From Oscillospiraceae bacterium (GTDB taxonomy: Bacteria; Bacillota; Clostridia; Oscillospirales; Oscillospiraceae), in NCBI GenBank assembly GCA_015067795.1, contig SVLU01000005.1, positions 28,484-92,483 on the forward strand: 64,000 bases of DNA, in the 5' to 3' direction. Position numbers and translations under genes: made by a program. The stretch's first letter is position 1. Each line of letters begins with the position of its first letter. The notes under the pieces were generated by a model, which made no database searches, had not been told where the DNA came from, and worked only from the letters and a program-made list of their open reading frames with translations. This document shows positions 43,359-52,531 of this stretch, piece after piece.

Positions 43359-45743
43359 CTATTCAGTTGGTGCAGGAGGCTCTGGATCGACAGTTCCGCC
43401 CTCTGTGTCACCGCCGGTATCAGGTTCATCAGTGCCGGTGTCACCACCATCGGGCTCAGGAGTGTCAGTGCCACCGTCGGTGTCACCACTTTCGGTATCT
43501 CCATCGGTAGTTCCGCCACCTGTATCTCCACCATCGGTGCTGCCGTCACCTGTGTCGCCGCCGTCAGGTGTGGTATCTGTTTCGGTATCAGGGATTCCGT
43601 CACCATCCAGATCACCTTCAACGATGATTTCTTCTTCCTCTTCGGGCTCTTCCACCTCATCGTGCCATGAGTCACGGGTGATGGTGACCTTACCCTTTTC
43701 AAACAGGAAGTTATAGTATGCGGTGTTCAGAATGTTGGAGGAAACCGAGAACTTTGTGGAGATGAGCTTTATCATATTGTCCAGATAACCCTCGGGCAGC
43801 TCACTTTCGTCAATCAGATATGTGGCTTCGCCTGTGTTGGCGTTGAACCAGACTTTGTCAGTAAGAAAGCTCTTGTCAATAAGAACTGCCATGTGGGTGC
43901 CATCGGAGAATACGTCAGTACCTGCAAGCAGTCTGGAGTCGTAGCTGAAGCCCCAAAGGTTCAGTATGGTTGGAAGAATATCAACATTACAGCAGTATTC
44001 ATCAACTACGATATTTTCCTCAAGACCTCCCACCCAGAAGATGAGAGTGGACTTGTATTTGGAGAATTCGTCAATATCGTATCCCATAAGTTCGGAATAC
44101 TGGCTGTCGGAAAGACCGTAGGGGAAGTGGTCACCGGCAAGAACGATGGCGGTCTTATCGGCGATGCCTTCCTCTTCAAGACGCTGCATGAGATATTCCA
44201 AAGCTTTGTCCAGCTCGATATTACAGCTCAAATAGCATTTTGATGCGTCGCTGAGATCCAGGTCCTTTACAAGATTCCAGTTACGCTTTGCGATTGGATT
44301 GATTGCTGTGTCATACTTATAATGACCTGAGAAGGTCATGTAGTAGGCATGGAATTGCTCCTGACCGATGTAATCATCAACGGACTGCTCCATCATTTCC
44401 AGGTCAGAAGCCGGCCAGCTGGATGTGAAATCCATGCCTGCCTTGGCGAATTTCATTTCGTAGCCCATGTTCGGATGGGACTCGTCGCGTCCGTAGTAGC
44501 TGCCCAGATAGTTGTGATAGCCGTAGGACTGAATGTCAGCCTGCTCGTTGAATATGTTGCCAAGAACGAATGGCAGGTAGCTGTCGCGGGATGCATAAAG
44601 ACTGGAAACAGCCTTGCTTCGTGTCGTGTCGGGATAAAGACCCATGCACAGTGAGTATTCACCGTCTGTGGTGGTGTTGGGGAAGGTGTTGTAGAAGTTG
44701 TTGAATATGATACCTTCATTTGCCAGACGGTACAGAGTAGGCGTAAGCACAGGGTCAATAGCACCGGAAGCAAAGCTTTCCGCACAAAGCACGATGAGAT
44801 TGTAATCATGAAGCATACCGGTGTATTCGTTTTTGTTTGTGCCGGTCAGGTTTGCACAGTAGGTATTGATAGCCTGAATTTTTTCGTTATCTGTCATTTC
44901 GTTGAGAGCTTCAAAGTCGATGTCCAGAACATTGTATTCAATTCTTTCTTCACCGATACTTTCGGCAGAGGAGCTTGTGGGAGTGGAGTCCTCTTCGATG
45001 ACAGGCTCGTAGTAATATTCTTCCTCGGTTACTTCATCGGAGTCGAACAGCTCAAGTCGGATGGCGGTAATAAGACCAAATCGCTCGGCAGACTGGTCGA
45101 TGGTTATGCCGCTTTCATAATAGAAATAGTAGTTTGTGAAAGGGCCTGTTCCTACAAGGCTGAGGCAAAGGATGAGGGAAATATGTATTACCACAGCGGC
45201 TATGGCTGTAATGATGCGGTAAACTGCGTTGGATGGGGCAAATATCTTGCCTCTTAATTTTTTGCAGAATATCTTTATAAGGATAAATGCGATTAAAGGG
45301 ACAAGGAGAAGCAGTAGAAACAGAATGTTTTCCCACATGGTAAGGAGTGTTTCACGCCAGAAGGAGGTTATAGCATCGCCGCCCTGCTGTACCATAGTGG
45401 TGGAATACAGAGTGCCGAATATAAAGTTGTATACCAGCTGACTGCCGTAAAGGAGAATAAGTCCTGCCATGAGGATGATATCCACAGGGAAATGGGCTTT
45501 TTCAGGCAGAAAAGAGGTTAAAAGGGAAAGAACACAGGCGATAACTGCACTAAAGCCAACCGCAAATATGAAGTTAGCGGTAAATTTTTCAAAGACTATG
45601 GCGTGCAGGACTGTTTCCATATATACGATCGTTACAAACCACAGGGCAAAATTTGCAAAAGCGGAAGCAAGTGCCTGACGGTTCTTAAAACGCATTTTAA
45701 GTTTTTCTGCAAATGAGATTTTTTCTGCCGGGGAGACTTTCAA
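43359..45743 (-). CDS. LTA synthase-family sulfatase with acidic low-complexity tail
   Basis: The 794-residue protein has five N-terminal membrane helices and an extracellular LtaS-type sulfatase domain. The nucleophile threonine lies in FPNTTTDGEYSLCMGLYP, with AGDHFPYG and SGHYKYD further on. After the enzyme comes a tail of about 90 residues: EEPEEEEEIIVEG, an EF-hand-like DLDGDGIPDTETD, then Gly/Asp/Thr repeats (GGDTG units) and EPPAPTE. The family polymerises glycerol phosphate from phosphatidylglycerol. The likely start is TTG 45743, 10 nt after GGAGG. Confidence 0.87.
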   Translation of the reverse strand: MKVSPAEKISFAEKLKMRFKNRQALASAFANFALWFVTIVYMETVLHAIVFEKFTANFIFAVGFSAVIACVLSLLTSFLPEKAHFPVDIILMAGLILLYGSQLVYNFIFGTLYSTTMVQQGGDAITSFWRETLLTMWENILFLLLLLVPLIAFILIKIFCKKLRGKIFAPSNAVYRIITAIAAVVIHISLILCLSLVGTGPFTNYYFYYESGITIDQSAERFGLITAIRLELFDSDEVTEEEYYYEPVIEEDSTPTSSSAESIGEERIEYNVLDIDFEALNEMTDNEKIQAINTYCANLTGTNKNEYTGMLHDYNLIVLCAESFASGAIDPVLTPTLYRLANEGIIFNNFYNTFPNTTTDGEYSLCMGLYPDTTRSKAVSSLYASRDSYLPFVLGNIFNEQADIQSYGYHNYLGSYYGRDESHPNMGYEMKFAKAGMDFTSSWPASDLEMMEQSVDDYIGQEQFHAYYMTFSGHYKYDTAINPIAKRNWNLVKDLDLSDASKCYLSCNIELDKALEYLMQRLEEEGIADKTAIVLAGDHFPYGLSDSQYSELMGYDIDEFSKYKSTLIFWVGGLEENIVVDEYCCNVDILPTILNLWGFSYDSRLLAGTDVFSDGTHMAVLIDKSFLTDKVWFNANTGEATYLIDESELPEGYLDNMIKLISTKFSVSSNILNTAYYNFLFEKGKVTITRDSWHDEVEEPEEEEEIIVEGDLDGDGIPDTETDTTPDGGDTGDGSTDGGDTGGGTTDGDTESGDTDGGTDTPEPDGGDTGTDEPDTGGDTEGGTVDPEPPAPTE

Positions 45744-45913
45744 GGGATATGCACCTCCAATAATGCAAAAACAAATTGCTTATAAGTTTATTCTTTTACA
45801 CGGTTTTCTATGATACCATAAATGTCGAATGATGGATGTTAATTTTTTCTGAATTATTTATTAAGAACGCAAGGGCAGGGGATGCGGGTATGTTTCCATA
45901 AACAGAAATACAC

Positions 45914-45942
45914 TTGAAAATACGGCGGATAAATGGTATATT
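45914..45942 (+). promoter_or_regulatory. Promoter of ahcY
   Basis: TTGAAA (45914-45919) and TATATT (45937-45942) are 17 nt apart. The leader is about 25 nt, too short for a SAH riboswitch. Confidence 0.75.
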
Positions 45943-45973
45943 CCAAATGGAAATATAATTTGAGGTGATACCA

Positions 45974-47215
45974 ATGAGTGAGATAAGAGATATAAATTTA
46001 TACGAGTCCGGTGAACGCAAGCTTGAATGGGCAAAGCGTAATATGCCGATCTTAGGCTGGCTTGAGAAGGAATTTATTAAGGAACAGCCGTTTAAAGGTG
46101 TTAAGATCGCTCTCTCCATCCACATGGAGGCAAAAACAGCCTGCCTGTGCAGAGTTCTTGAAGCGGGTGGTGCGGAAATGCACGTTACAGGCTGTAACCC
46201 ACTGTCAACTCAGGACGACGTTGCAGCGGCTTTGGCTCATGGCGGTATGGATGTTCACGCATGGCACGGTGCAACAAAGGAGGAGTATATCTCCCACCTG
46301 TGCAATGTTCTTGAGAGCCGTCCCAATATCATCATCGACGACGGCGGTGACCTTGTAAATCTTATCCACACAAAATATACCGATCTTATCCCTGAAATCT
46401 GGGGCGGCTGTGAGGAGACTACAACAGGCGTTATCCGCCTTAATGCCATGACCAGGGCAGGGGAGCTTAAGTTCCCAATGATTACGGTCAATAACGCTCG
46501 CTGCAAATATCTGTTTGATAATCGCTATGGCACAGGTCAGTCTGTTTGGGACGGTATCAACAGGACTACCAATCTTGTAGTTGCAGGCAAGCGTGTTGTT
46601 GTTGCAGGCTACGGCTGGTGCGGTAAGGGCATCTCCATGCGGGCTAAGGGATTCGGTGCTAAGGTCATCGTATGTGAAATTGACCCTGTCAAGGCACTTG
46701 AAGCTATGATGGACGGCTTTGAAGTAATGACAATGGACCAGGCCGCAAAGGTTGGTGACCTGTTTATCACAGCCACCGGCTGTCGTGACGTTATAACAGA
46801 CAGACACTTTAAGCTTATGAAGGACGGTGCGGTTATGTGCAACGCAGGCCACTTCAATGTTGAAATTGATGTTGACTGGCTTGACAATAACTGCGAAAGA
46901 ACACCGGGAAAGCCAAATATTGCAGGCTATACTCTTGAAAACGGCAGAAAGATCTTCGTTTTAGCTGAAGGTCGTCTTGTTAACTTAGCTTCCGGTGACG
47001 GACATCCTGTTGAAATAATGGATATGAGCTTCGGTATTCAGGCTCTCTCCGCAAGATATCTGGTATATAACCGCGATAAGCTGAAAAATGCCGCTGTTGC
47101 TGTCCCTGAGGAGATCGACCTTGAGGTTGCAAATTACAAGCTCAAGACCTGCGGTCTCGCTATTGACGCTCTCACACCTGAGCAGGAGGAATACCTCAAG
47201 GGTTGGGAAGTGTAA
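45974..47215 (+). CDS. ahcY: Adenosylhomocysteinase
   Basis: The 413-residue protein has the NAD-binding VVVAGYGWCGKGISMRAKGF, substrate motifs MEAKTACLCRVLEAGGAEM and NNARCKYLFDNRYGTGQS, and a C-terminal HPVEIMDMSFGIQALS. It splits S-adenosylhomocysteine to adenosine and homocysteine. ATG 45974 follows GAGGTGA. It is monocistronic. Confidence 0.95.
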   Translation: MSEIRDINLYESGERKLEWAKRNMPILGWLEKEFIKEQPFKGVKIALSIHMEAKTACLCRVLEAGGAEMHVTGCNPLSTQDDVAAALAHGGMDVHAWHGATKEEYISHLCNVLESRPNIIIDDGGDLVNLIHTKYTDLIPEIWGGCEETTTGVIRLNAMTRAGELKFPMITVNNARCKYLFDNRYGTGQSVWDGINRTTNLVVAGKRVVVAGYGWCGKGISMRAKGFGAKVIVCEIDPVKALEAMMDGFEVMTMDQAAKVGDLFITATGCRDVITDRHFKLMKDGAVMCNAGHFNVEIDVDWLDNNCERTPGKPNIAGYTLENGRKIFVLAEGRLVNLASGDGHPVEIMDMSFGIQALSARYLVYNRDKLKNAAVAVPEEIDLEVANYKLKTCGLAIDALTPEQEEYLKGWEV

Positions 47216-47227
47216 TTTGAGTAAAAT

Positions 47228-47265
47228 AAGGGGCTGTCTCTCTGTGTTAGTGAGACAGCCCCTTT
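47228..47265 (+). terminator. Terminator after ahcY
   Basis: AAGGGGCTGTCTC/GAGACAGCCCCTTT stem with an 11-nt loop. Confidence 0.75.
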
Positions 47266-47281
47266 GGTATATCAACGTAAA

Positions 47282-47310
47282 AACAGCGGCAAGTTTTCCT
47301 TACCGCTGTT
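47282..47310 (-). terminator. Terminator after the small LSm-like gene
   Basis: On the minus strand ACAGCGG/CCGCTGT followed by TTTTTACG. Confidence 0.65.
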
Positions 47311-47315
47311 GAGCG

Positions 47316-47579
47316 TTATTTCTGCTCCGTATCAATATGAATACTCATTATCATATTTTTATTAACTATCTGAATATCACCTTTTTTGGTTTTTATCTTC
47401 ACCCATTCGGAATCGGCAGCCATAAGTTTGCCCTTAACACCGCCAACGCTGTTGAAGGTCCAAACGCTGCAATTCTTTCCGATGTATTCCAAAAGCATAG
47501 AATCACTCATATCCTTAATTTCCTTTCCGTTAATAATGACGGTCATCGCATTTGAAACCATCATTTCCTGCATCATCAT
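47316..47579 (-). CDS. Small hypothetical protein, possible LSm/SH3-like fold
   Basis: Up to 87 residues; starts at 47579, 47561 or 47546 are all possible because no strong ribosome binding site is seen. The core DSMLLEYIGKNCSVWTF then GGVKGKLMAADSEWVKIKTK reads as a series of short beta strands with a WVKI turn, as in small barrel (Sm/SH3-like) proteins. Position weights favour MTVIINGKEIKDM as the conserved start. Function unknown; a nucleic-acid-binding barrel is one possibility. Confidence 0.6.
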   Translation of the reverse strand: MMMQEMMVSNAMTVIINGKEIKDMSDSMLLEYIGKNCSVWTFNSVGGVKGKLMAADSEWVKIKTKKGDIQIVNKNMIMSIHIDTEQK

Positions 47580-47628
47580 AAGAGCTAAATAGCTTGTATC
47601 TATATCTCATCACCATCCTGCATATATG

Positions 47629-47658
47629 ATCGCCTGTGAAGAACTCTCCACAGGCGAT
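47629..47658 (-). terminator. Terminator after upp
   Basis: ATCGCCTGTG/CACAGGCGAT stem just downstream of the upp stop on the minus strand. Confidence 0.6.
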
Positions 47659-47669
47659 AAATCATCATA

Positions 47670-48299
47670 TTACATAGTACCGAAAATTCTGTCACCTGCA
47701 TCGCCGAGACCCGGAACGATATAGCCATGCTCATTCAGCTTTTCGTCCACATTGGCAACATAGATATCAACATCAGGATGAGAATTTCTTATTCTTTCAA
47801 CACCCTCTGGTGCAGCGATAATGCACATCAGCTTGATGTTCTTGCAGCCGTATTCCTTGATGAAGCCAATAGCTGCTTCAGCACTGCCACCGGTAGCAAG
47901 CATTGGGTCAACGATCAGAACATCACGTTCTTCGATGTCGTTTGGCATTTTGCAGTAGTAGGTTACAGGTTCAAGAGTATCATGGTCACGGTAAAGACCG
48001 ATATGACCAACCTTTGCATTTGGAACAAGGCGGTTCACGCCATCAACCATTCCAAGACCGGCACGAAGAATTGGCACAACAGCTAATTTCTTGCCGGCAA
48101 TACGCTTTACGGTCGCCTTGCTGACAGGTGTTTCAATCTCAACATCCTCAACAGGCAGATCTCTTGTAGCTTCATAGCACATGAGCATTGCGATCTCAGA
48201 TACTATTTCACGAAATTCTTTAACGCTGGTGTTCTTATCTCTGATTACAGTCAGCTTATGCTGAAGAAGAGGATGATCCAATACGTGCAGTTCTCCCAT
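47670..48299 (-). CDS. upp: Uracil phosphoribosyltransferase
   Basis: The 209-residue protein has the PRPP-binding motif [20 protein letters not shown], the flexible [10 protein letters not shown] loop and the C-terminal [16 protein letters not shown]. It converts uracil and PRPP to UMP. ATG 48299 follows GGAGGG. It ends an operon tsaE-tsaB-upp (17-nt gap to tsaB). Confidence 0.96.
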   Translation of the reverse strand: MGELHVLDHPLLQHKLTVIRDKNTSVKEFREIVSEIAMLMCYEATRDLPVEDVEIETPVSKATVKRIAGKKLAVVPILRAGLGMVDGVNRLVPNAKVGHIGLYRDHDTLEPVTYYCKMPNDIEERDVLIVDPMLATGGSAEAAIGFIKEYGCKNIKLMCIIAAPEGVERIRNSHPDVDIYVANVDEKLNEHGYIVPGLGDAGDRIFGTM

Positions 48300-48316
48300 T
48301 TTTTGACCCTCCGATA

Positions 48317-49012
48317 TTATTTATTATTCATTTTTTCAAGACGTTCTCTTTCAGCCTGAGAAAGCCTGAGATAATTCGGTGTAAGTGTGTCCGGAGCGAC
48401 AAGCTCGCCGGTTTCCGCAGCCTTGCATACGCCCCATGCACTCTGCAGTCGCAGATGCTCCGGTGCAATCTTCACAGGCACACCTGCTTCCTTAAATTTA
48501 TTATAACACAAGTCAGCACCGTCACCAACAAGAAAATAAATTTTTTCATCATTTTTTGCTTCGTTTATCAGCTCTTCCGCACTGATGGCACGGTCGTCGC
48601 AAAGACGCTTGAGACCTTCTTCACAAGCCTCAAACTTTGCGTTATAAACCTGACCGCGGCGAGCATCCATAACAGGGCAGATGACGACATTTTCTCTGTC
48701 GGCAAGGTGATATGCCATAGCCTCAAGAGTAGAAACTCCACAGGCTGGCTTATCGGCAGCCCAGCTGAGACCCTTTACGGCGGCAACGCCTATTCTGATA
48801 CCTGTAAAGGAACCGGGGCCGATGCTGACCGCAACAGCGTCAACGTCATTGACCTTCATATCAAGATTTTTCAGCATATCCTCAGCCATCGCAAGAAGGG
48901 TCCTTGAATGGGTCAGGCCGCTTGCCTGCCAGTACTGGCACAGAAGCTTGCCGTTATCGGTAAGGGCAACGCTTGCCGCTTTAGCTGAGGAGTCAAATCC
49001 AAGTATTTTCAT
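48317..49012 (-). CDS. tsaB: tRNA threonylcarbamoyladenosine biosynthesis protein TsaB
   Basis: The 231-residue protein begins [20 protein letters not shown] and has [20 protein letters not shown], the inactive ASKHA-fold partner of TsaD. With TsaE, TsaD and TsaC it makes t6A at position 37 of ANN-decoding tRNAs. rimI and tsaD, which often follow in Firmicutes, are absent here; upp follows instead. Confidence 0.93.
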   Translation of the reverse strand: MKILGFDSSAKAASVALTDNGKLLCQYWQASGLTHSRTLLAMAEDMLKNLDMKVNDVDAVAVSIGPGSFTGIRIGVAAVKGLSWAADKPACGVSTLEAMAYHLADRENVVICPVMDARRGQVYNAKFEACEEGLKRLCDDRAISAEELINEAKNDEKIYFLVGDGADLCYNKFKEAGVPVKIAPEHLRLQSAWGVCKAAETGELVAPDTLTPNYLRLSQAERERLEKMNNK

Positions 49013-49033
49013 AAGTATCTCACTTTCTGTATA

Positions 49034-49450
49034 TCAAGCAGGAAATTCAATCTTTATCTTTCTGGAAAAATCGTCGATCTTTTCGATGTAAATACGGATG
49101 GTATCGTTATAAAATGCCTCTTCAACATTCTCGCTCCATTCCACAACGCAGATACCGCCTCTTGTGATATAATCCTCCCAGCCAATCTCGAAAAGCTCAT
49201 CTGCATCACCGAGCCTGTACATATCGAAATGGAAAAGAGGTATCTTTCCCAGGTATTCGTTAACAATGGTAAAGGTGGGGCTGGAAACCCTTGCATCAAG
49301 CCCAAGACCCTCTGCGAGACCACGGACAAAGGCAGTCTTTCCCGCACCGAGATCGCCGTACATGGCTATAACATTACCCGGTTTAAGCTGAGAAGCAAGC
49401 TCATAGCCGACATTTGACGTTTCCTTTTCACTGTGGGAAATATATTCCAT
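49034..49450 (-). CDS. tsaE: tRNA threonylcarbamoyladenosine biosynthesis ATPase TsaE
   Basis: The 138-residue protein starts at ATG 49450 behind GGAGG; further in-frame codons upstream lack an RBS. The P-loop GDLGAGKTAFVRG lies near residue 33, with VSSPTFTIVNEY and FHFDMYRL following. It is the ATPase partner of TsaB-TsaD. It is 21 nt upstream of tsaB. Confidence 0.93.
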   Translation of the reverse strand: MEYISHSEKETSNVGYELASQLKPGNVIAMYGDLGAGKTAFVRGLAEGLGLDARVSSPTFTIVNEYLGKIPLFHFDMYRLGDADELFEIGWEDYITRGGICVVEWSENVEEAFYNDTIRIYIEKIDDFSRKIKIEFPA

Positions 49451-49550
49451 ATTGACCTCCATCGTTTTCGCTTTTTTACATTTTAGATTATAACATCTTT
49501 TCAAGCACAATTAAAGAGTTTTTCTTGGATTGTATTTTGTTTAATTACTG

Positions 49551-49579
49551 TTGCTTTTTTACATGCGGGCATATATACT
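49551..49579 (+). promoter_or_regulatory. Promoter of the alpha-amylase gene
   Basis: TTGCTT (49551-49556) and TATACT (49574-49579), 17 nt apart. Confidence 0.5.
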
Positions 49580-49618
49580 GTTTTTCATGTATTACTGTTC
49601 CAAAAGGAGAGTTATTAT

Positions 49619-51037
49619 ATGAAAAATATGACAATGCTTCAATACTTTGAATGGTATCTCCCTAACGACGGCAAACATTGGGAACGTGCAGCAATGGATG
49701 CGGAAGCACTTGCAAAAATGGGTATTACCGATGTGTGGCTTCCTCCCGCTTATAAGGGCTTTCAGGGTATTAATGATGTAGGCTACGGTGTCTACGATAT
49801 GTATGACCTGGGTGAGTTTGATCAAAAGGGCAGTATCCCCACCAAATATGGCCCAAAAGACGAATACATAGCTGCCATCAAAGCATTTCACGATAATGGT
49901 ATCCGTGTTCTTGCCGATGTGGTAATGAATCACCGTATGGGAGCAGACCATGTTGAGATAATCGAAGCCGATTCCTGTGCTAACTGGAATCGCAATGTCG
50001 TGCTTGCTGAGGATCAGACCATTCAGGCATGGACCGGCTTTACATTCCCCGGAAGAAACGGCAAATACTCCAATTTCTGTTGGAACTACACCCATTTCGA
50101 TGGTGTAGACTGGGATGATCGCACCAAGAAAAACGGCGTTTTTCGCTTTGACGGTCAGAACTGGGACAGTAATGTTGATTTTGAGAACGGCAACTACGAC
50201 TATCTGATGGGCGCTGATCTGGATTTCAATAATCCCGAAGTAGTTGAGGAAATGATCCACTGGAGCAAATGGTATTTTGAGACTACAGGTATTGACGGTG
50301 TTCGACTGGATGCGGTAAAGCATATCAGCTCCGATTTCTATCGTCATTGGCTTTCCGTCATGCGTAATGCTTTGGGGCGTGAATTCTTCTCCGTAGGTGA
50401 ATACTGGCACAGGGATGTAAACAAGCTTGCTGACTACATTTCCTCCTGCGGTGATATGATGCAGCTGTTCGATGTACCACTGCACTATAATTTCGTTCGT
50501 GCTTCCATTGAGGGTACATTTTTCGACCTGCGTACCATTTTCGACAACACATTGGTCAGCCGTAATCCTTGGCTGTCTGTAACATTCGTTGATAACCATG
50601 ATTCTCAGCCCGGTCAGGCTCTGGAGAGTTGGGTTCAGGGCTGGTTCCGTGAACTTGCCTATGCCCTTATCCTGCTGCGACGTGATGGTATTCCATGCGT
50701 ATTCTATGGCGACCTGAAGGGCATACCAAACAACGGTATTCCGCCAATGGGTACAGCACTTGAAAAAATGATTTCCATCCGCAACACCTTTGCCTACGGC
50801 GAACAGACAGATTATTTTGACTTCCCAAATGTTATCGGTTGGACTCGTGAAGCAGGTCTTGCTGTAGTTATGAGCAACGGCAACGAAGGCTGGAAGCACA
50901 TGCGCCTTGGGCATCACGGTCAGGTATTTGTTGATCTGCTGGGTCACAGAACCGAAGAGATCGTAATTGACGAGGACGGCTGGGCTGATTTCACCGTCAA
51001 CGCCAAAAGTGTAAGTGTTTGGGTTCCCAAAATTTAG
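49619..51037 (+). CDS. Cytoplasmic alpha-amylase (GH13)
   Basis: The 472-residue protein begins at the catalytic barrel (MTMLQYFEWYLPNDGKHWER) with no signal peptide. The triad is D231 (GVRLDAVKH), E261 (FSVGEYW) and D328 (VDNHDSQ), the same numbering as Bacillus licheniformis amylase, which places it in the GH13_5-like group. It hydrolyses alpha-1,4-glucans inside the cell, perhaps imported maltodextrin or storage glycogen. ATG 49619 follows AGGAGAG. It is monocistronic. Confidence 0.93.
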   Translation: MKNMTMLQYFEWYLPNDGKHWERAAMDAEALAKMGITDVWLPPAYKGFQGINDVGYGVYDMYDLGEFDQKGSIPTKYGPKDEYIAAIKAFHDNGIRVLADVVMNHRMGADHVEIIEADSCANWNRNVVLAEDQTIQAWTGFTFPGRNGKYSNFCWNYTHFDGVDWDDRTKKNGVFRFDGQNWDSNVDFENGNYDYLMGADLDFNNPEVVEEMIHWSKWYFETTGIDGVRLDAVKHISSDFYRHWLSVMRNALGREFFSVGEYWHRDVNKLADYISSCGDMMQLFDVPLHYNFVRASIEGTFFDLRTIFDNTLVSRNPWLSVTFVDNHDSQPGQALESWVQGWFRELAYALILLRRDGIPCVFYGDLKGIPNNGIPPMGTALEKMISIRNTFAYGEQTDYFDFPNVIGWTREAGLAVVMSNGNEGWKHMRLGHHGQVFVDLLGHRTEEIVIDEDGWADFTVNAKSVSVWVPKI

Positions 51038-51149
51038 CTCTTGGATTTCTTATCATTCATTTATTTACTTACGGACGAAAAGGTGTTACAATAAGCAGTA
51101 AGGCTTTTAAACCAGCCTTATATATGTCTATTATTCCGGAGTTGTAATT

Positions 51150-52280
51150 GTGAAAGCTGTTTTTTCTGCTCTGAAAAACTATATACGCAGATCCGACATT
51201 CTGCTTTTGTGTCTTTGTTTGAGCTGTTCCATTTTTGGCATCATCCTTATTGCCAGTGCAACAAATGTTCAGGACACAAGCCAGTTTGTTCTGGTTCAGT
51301 CTGCCGCTACCGTTATGGGTATTTGTCTGTACTTCCTTTTCTCACTCATTGATGTTGATATCATGGCTCAGAAATGGAAGGTGCTGTACATTTTCAGCGT
51401 GCTGTTCATTATGTCTCTGCAGATTTTCGGTGTCGCTGATAACACAGGTAACAAAGCGTGGATCAGATTTGCAGGTATCGGTATTCAGCCTGCGGAAATT
51501 GTAAAAATTCCGTTTATCATCCTGCTTGCCAAGCTGATGTGCCACCTGCGTGAGACACGAGGACTGAATAATATCTGGTCTATTCCTCAACTTTTGGCTC
51601 TCTTTGGATCCCTTTTTGTGCTTATTATTGTTATCTCCTCTGACATGGGCTCTGCCCTTGTTTACGCATTCATCTTTATTGTAATGCTTTGGGTTGGCGG
51701 TCTTAAGCTATATTGGTTTATTATCGGCTCAGGTGCGGTAGCGGCAATATTCCCCTATGTGTGGAACAACTTTTTTACCGAGCGTTACCGCCAGCGAATT
51801 CTTGCTCCTTACGACCCAACCATCGACCCTACCGGTATGGACATCAAGTATCAGGTTAACCTGTCCAGAACAGCCATGTCCCACGGTGGTCTCACAGGCA
51901 GCGGTCTTTTCAACGGCACAGAAACTCAGACAGGTACTATCTTCGCTCAGCACACGGACTTCATTTTCGCTGTTGCGGCAGAGGAACTGGGCTTCTTCGG
52001 CTGTTTGCTTATAGTGGGTTTACTTGCGGCTATCATTATCCGCTGTATCTATGTAGGATCCAGAGCCAAGGACAGCATGGGTATGCTGGTATGTGTGGGC
52101 ATTGCCGCGATGCTTATTTTCCAGACTCTGGAAAATATCGGTATGTGTATCGGTCTTACTCCTGTTATCGGTCTTACCCTTCCATTCTTCAGCTATGGTG
52201 GTTCTTCGATCATCACCCTGTACGCCGCAATGGGCATTGTTTCAGGTATTAAAATGCGTTCAATGACCAGAAGATATTAA
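51150..52280 (+). CDS. SEDS-family peptidoglycan polymerase (FtsW/RodA/SpoVE-like)
   Basis: The 376-residue protein has ten membrane helices and SEDS features: WIRFAGIGIQPAEIVKIPFI, the SSDMGSALVYAF segment and AVAAEELGFFGCLL, then GLTPVIGLTLPFFSYGGSSI. SEDS proteins polymerise lipid II with a partner class B PBP. No mreB or PBP gene is adjacent, so RodA, FtsW and SpoVE cannot be told apart. The start is GTG 51150, with GGAG upstream. Confidence 0.9.
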   Translation: MKAVFSALKNYIRRSDILLLCLCLSCSIFGIILIASATNVQDTSQFVLVQSAATVMGICLYFLFSLIDVDIMAQKWKVLYIFSVLFIMSLQIFGVADNTGNKAWIRFAGIGIQPAEIVKIPFIILLAKLMCHLRETRGLNNIWSIPQLLALFGSLFVLIIVISSDMGSALVYAFIFIVMLWVGGLKLYWFIIGSGAVAAIFPYVWNNFFTERYRQRILAPYDPTIDPTGMDIKYQVNLSRTAMSHGGLTGSGLFNGTETQTGTIFAQHTDFIFAVAAEELGFFGCLLIVGLLAAIIIRCIYVGSRAKDSMGMLVCVGIAAMLIFQTLENIGMCIGLTPVIGLTLPFFSYGGSSIITLYAAMGIVSGIKMRSMTRRY

Positions 52281-52283
52281 TAT

Positions 52284-52309
52284 AAAAGCAGAGCTTTTGC
52301 TCTGCTTTT
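52284..52309 (+). terminator. Terminator after the SEDS gene
   Basis: AAAAGCAGAGC/GCTCTGCTTTT with TTTT loop. A near-identical copy lies at 52475-52500 on the far side of the family D repeat. Confidence 0.7.
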
Positions 52310-52334
52310 CAGATTGTCAAAAAAGTATAAAATT

Positions 52335-52452
52335 TGTCATTGCGAGGTCCCAAAGGGACCGTGGCAATCTTAAAAAAGTATCTAAAAAATGTAAAGTTTC
52401 TTCAACTATTTTATATAAGATTCCCACGTCGCTTCGCTCCTCGGAATGACAG
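52335..52452. repeat. Interspersed inverted-repeat element, family D copy 2
   Basis: Begins TTGTCATTGCGAGGTCC and ends CCTCGGAATGACA; the right half (GATTCCCACGTCGCTTCGCT) matches the other copies, while the left hairpin differs (GGTCCCAAAGGGACC instead of GAGCCGC-type). It is flanked by two copies of the AAAAGCAGAGC hairpin. Confidence 0.75.
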
Positions 52453-52474
52453 ATTGGGGTTCTTTGACACGCTC

Positions 52475-52500
52475 AAAAGCAGAGCTTTCGCTCTGCTTTT
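52475..52500. repeat. Second copy of the SEDS terminator hairpin
   Basis: AAAAGCAGAGC/GCTCTGCTTTT with loop TTTC, one base different from 52284-52309. It lies just before the gene at 52532. Confidence 0.6.
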
Positions 52501-52531
52501 AAAACATACACATCACGAAAGGGGAATTATA

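Noticed and set aside
45943..45973. Possible SAH riboswitch before ahcY
   Set aside because: The leader is about 25 nt, too short for any known SAH riboswitch.
52334..52531. N-terminal 66 codons of the 52334-53902 frame
   Set aside because: They are translation of the family D repeat; GTG 52532 has a proper RBS.
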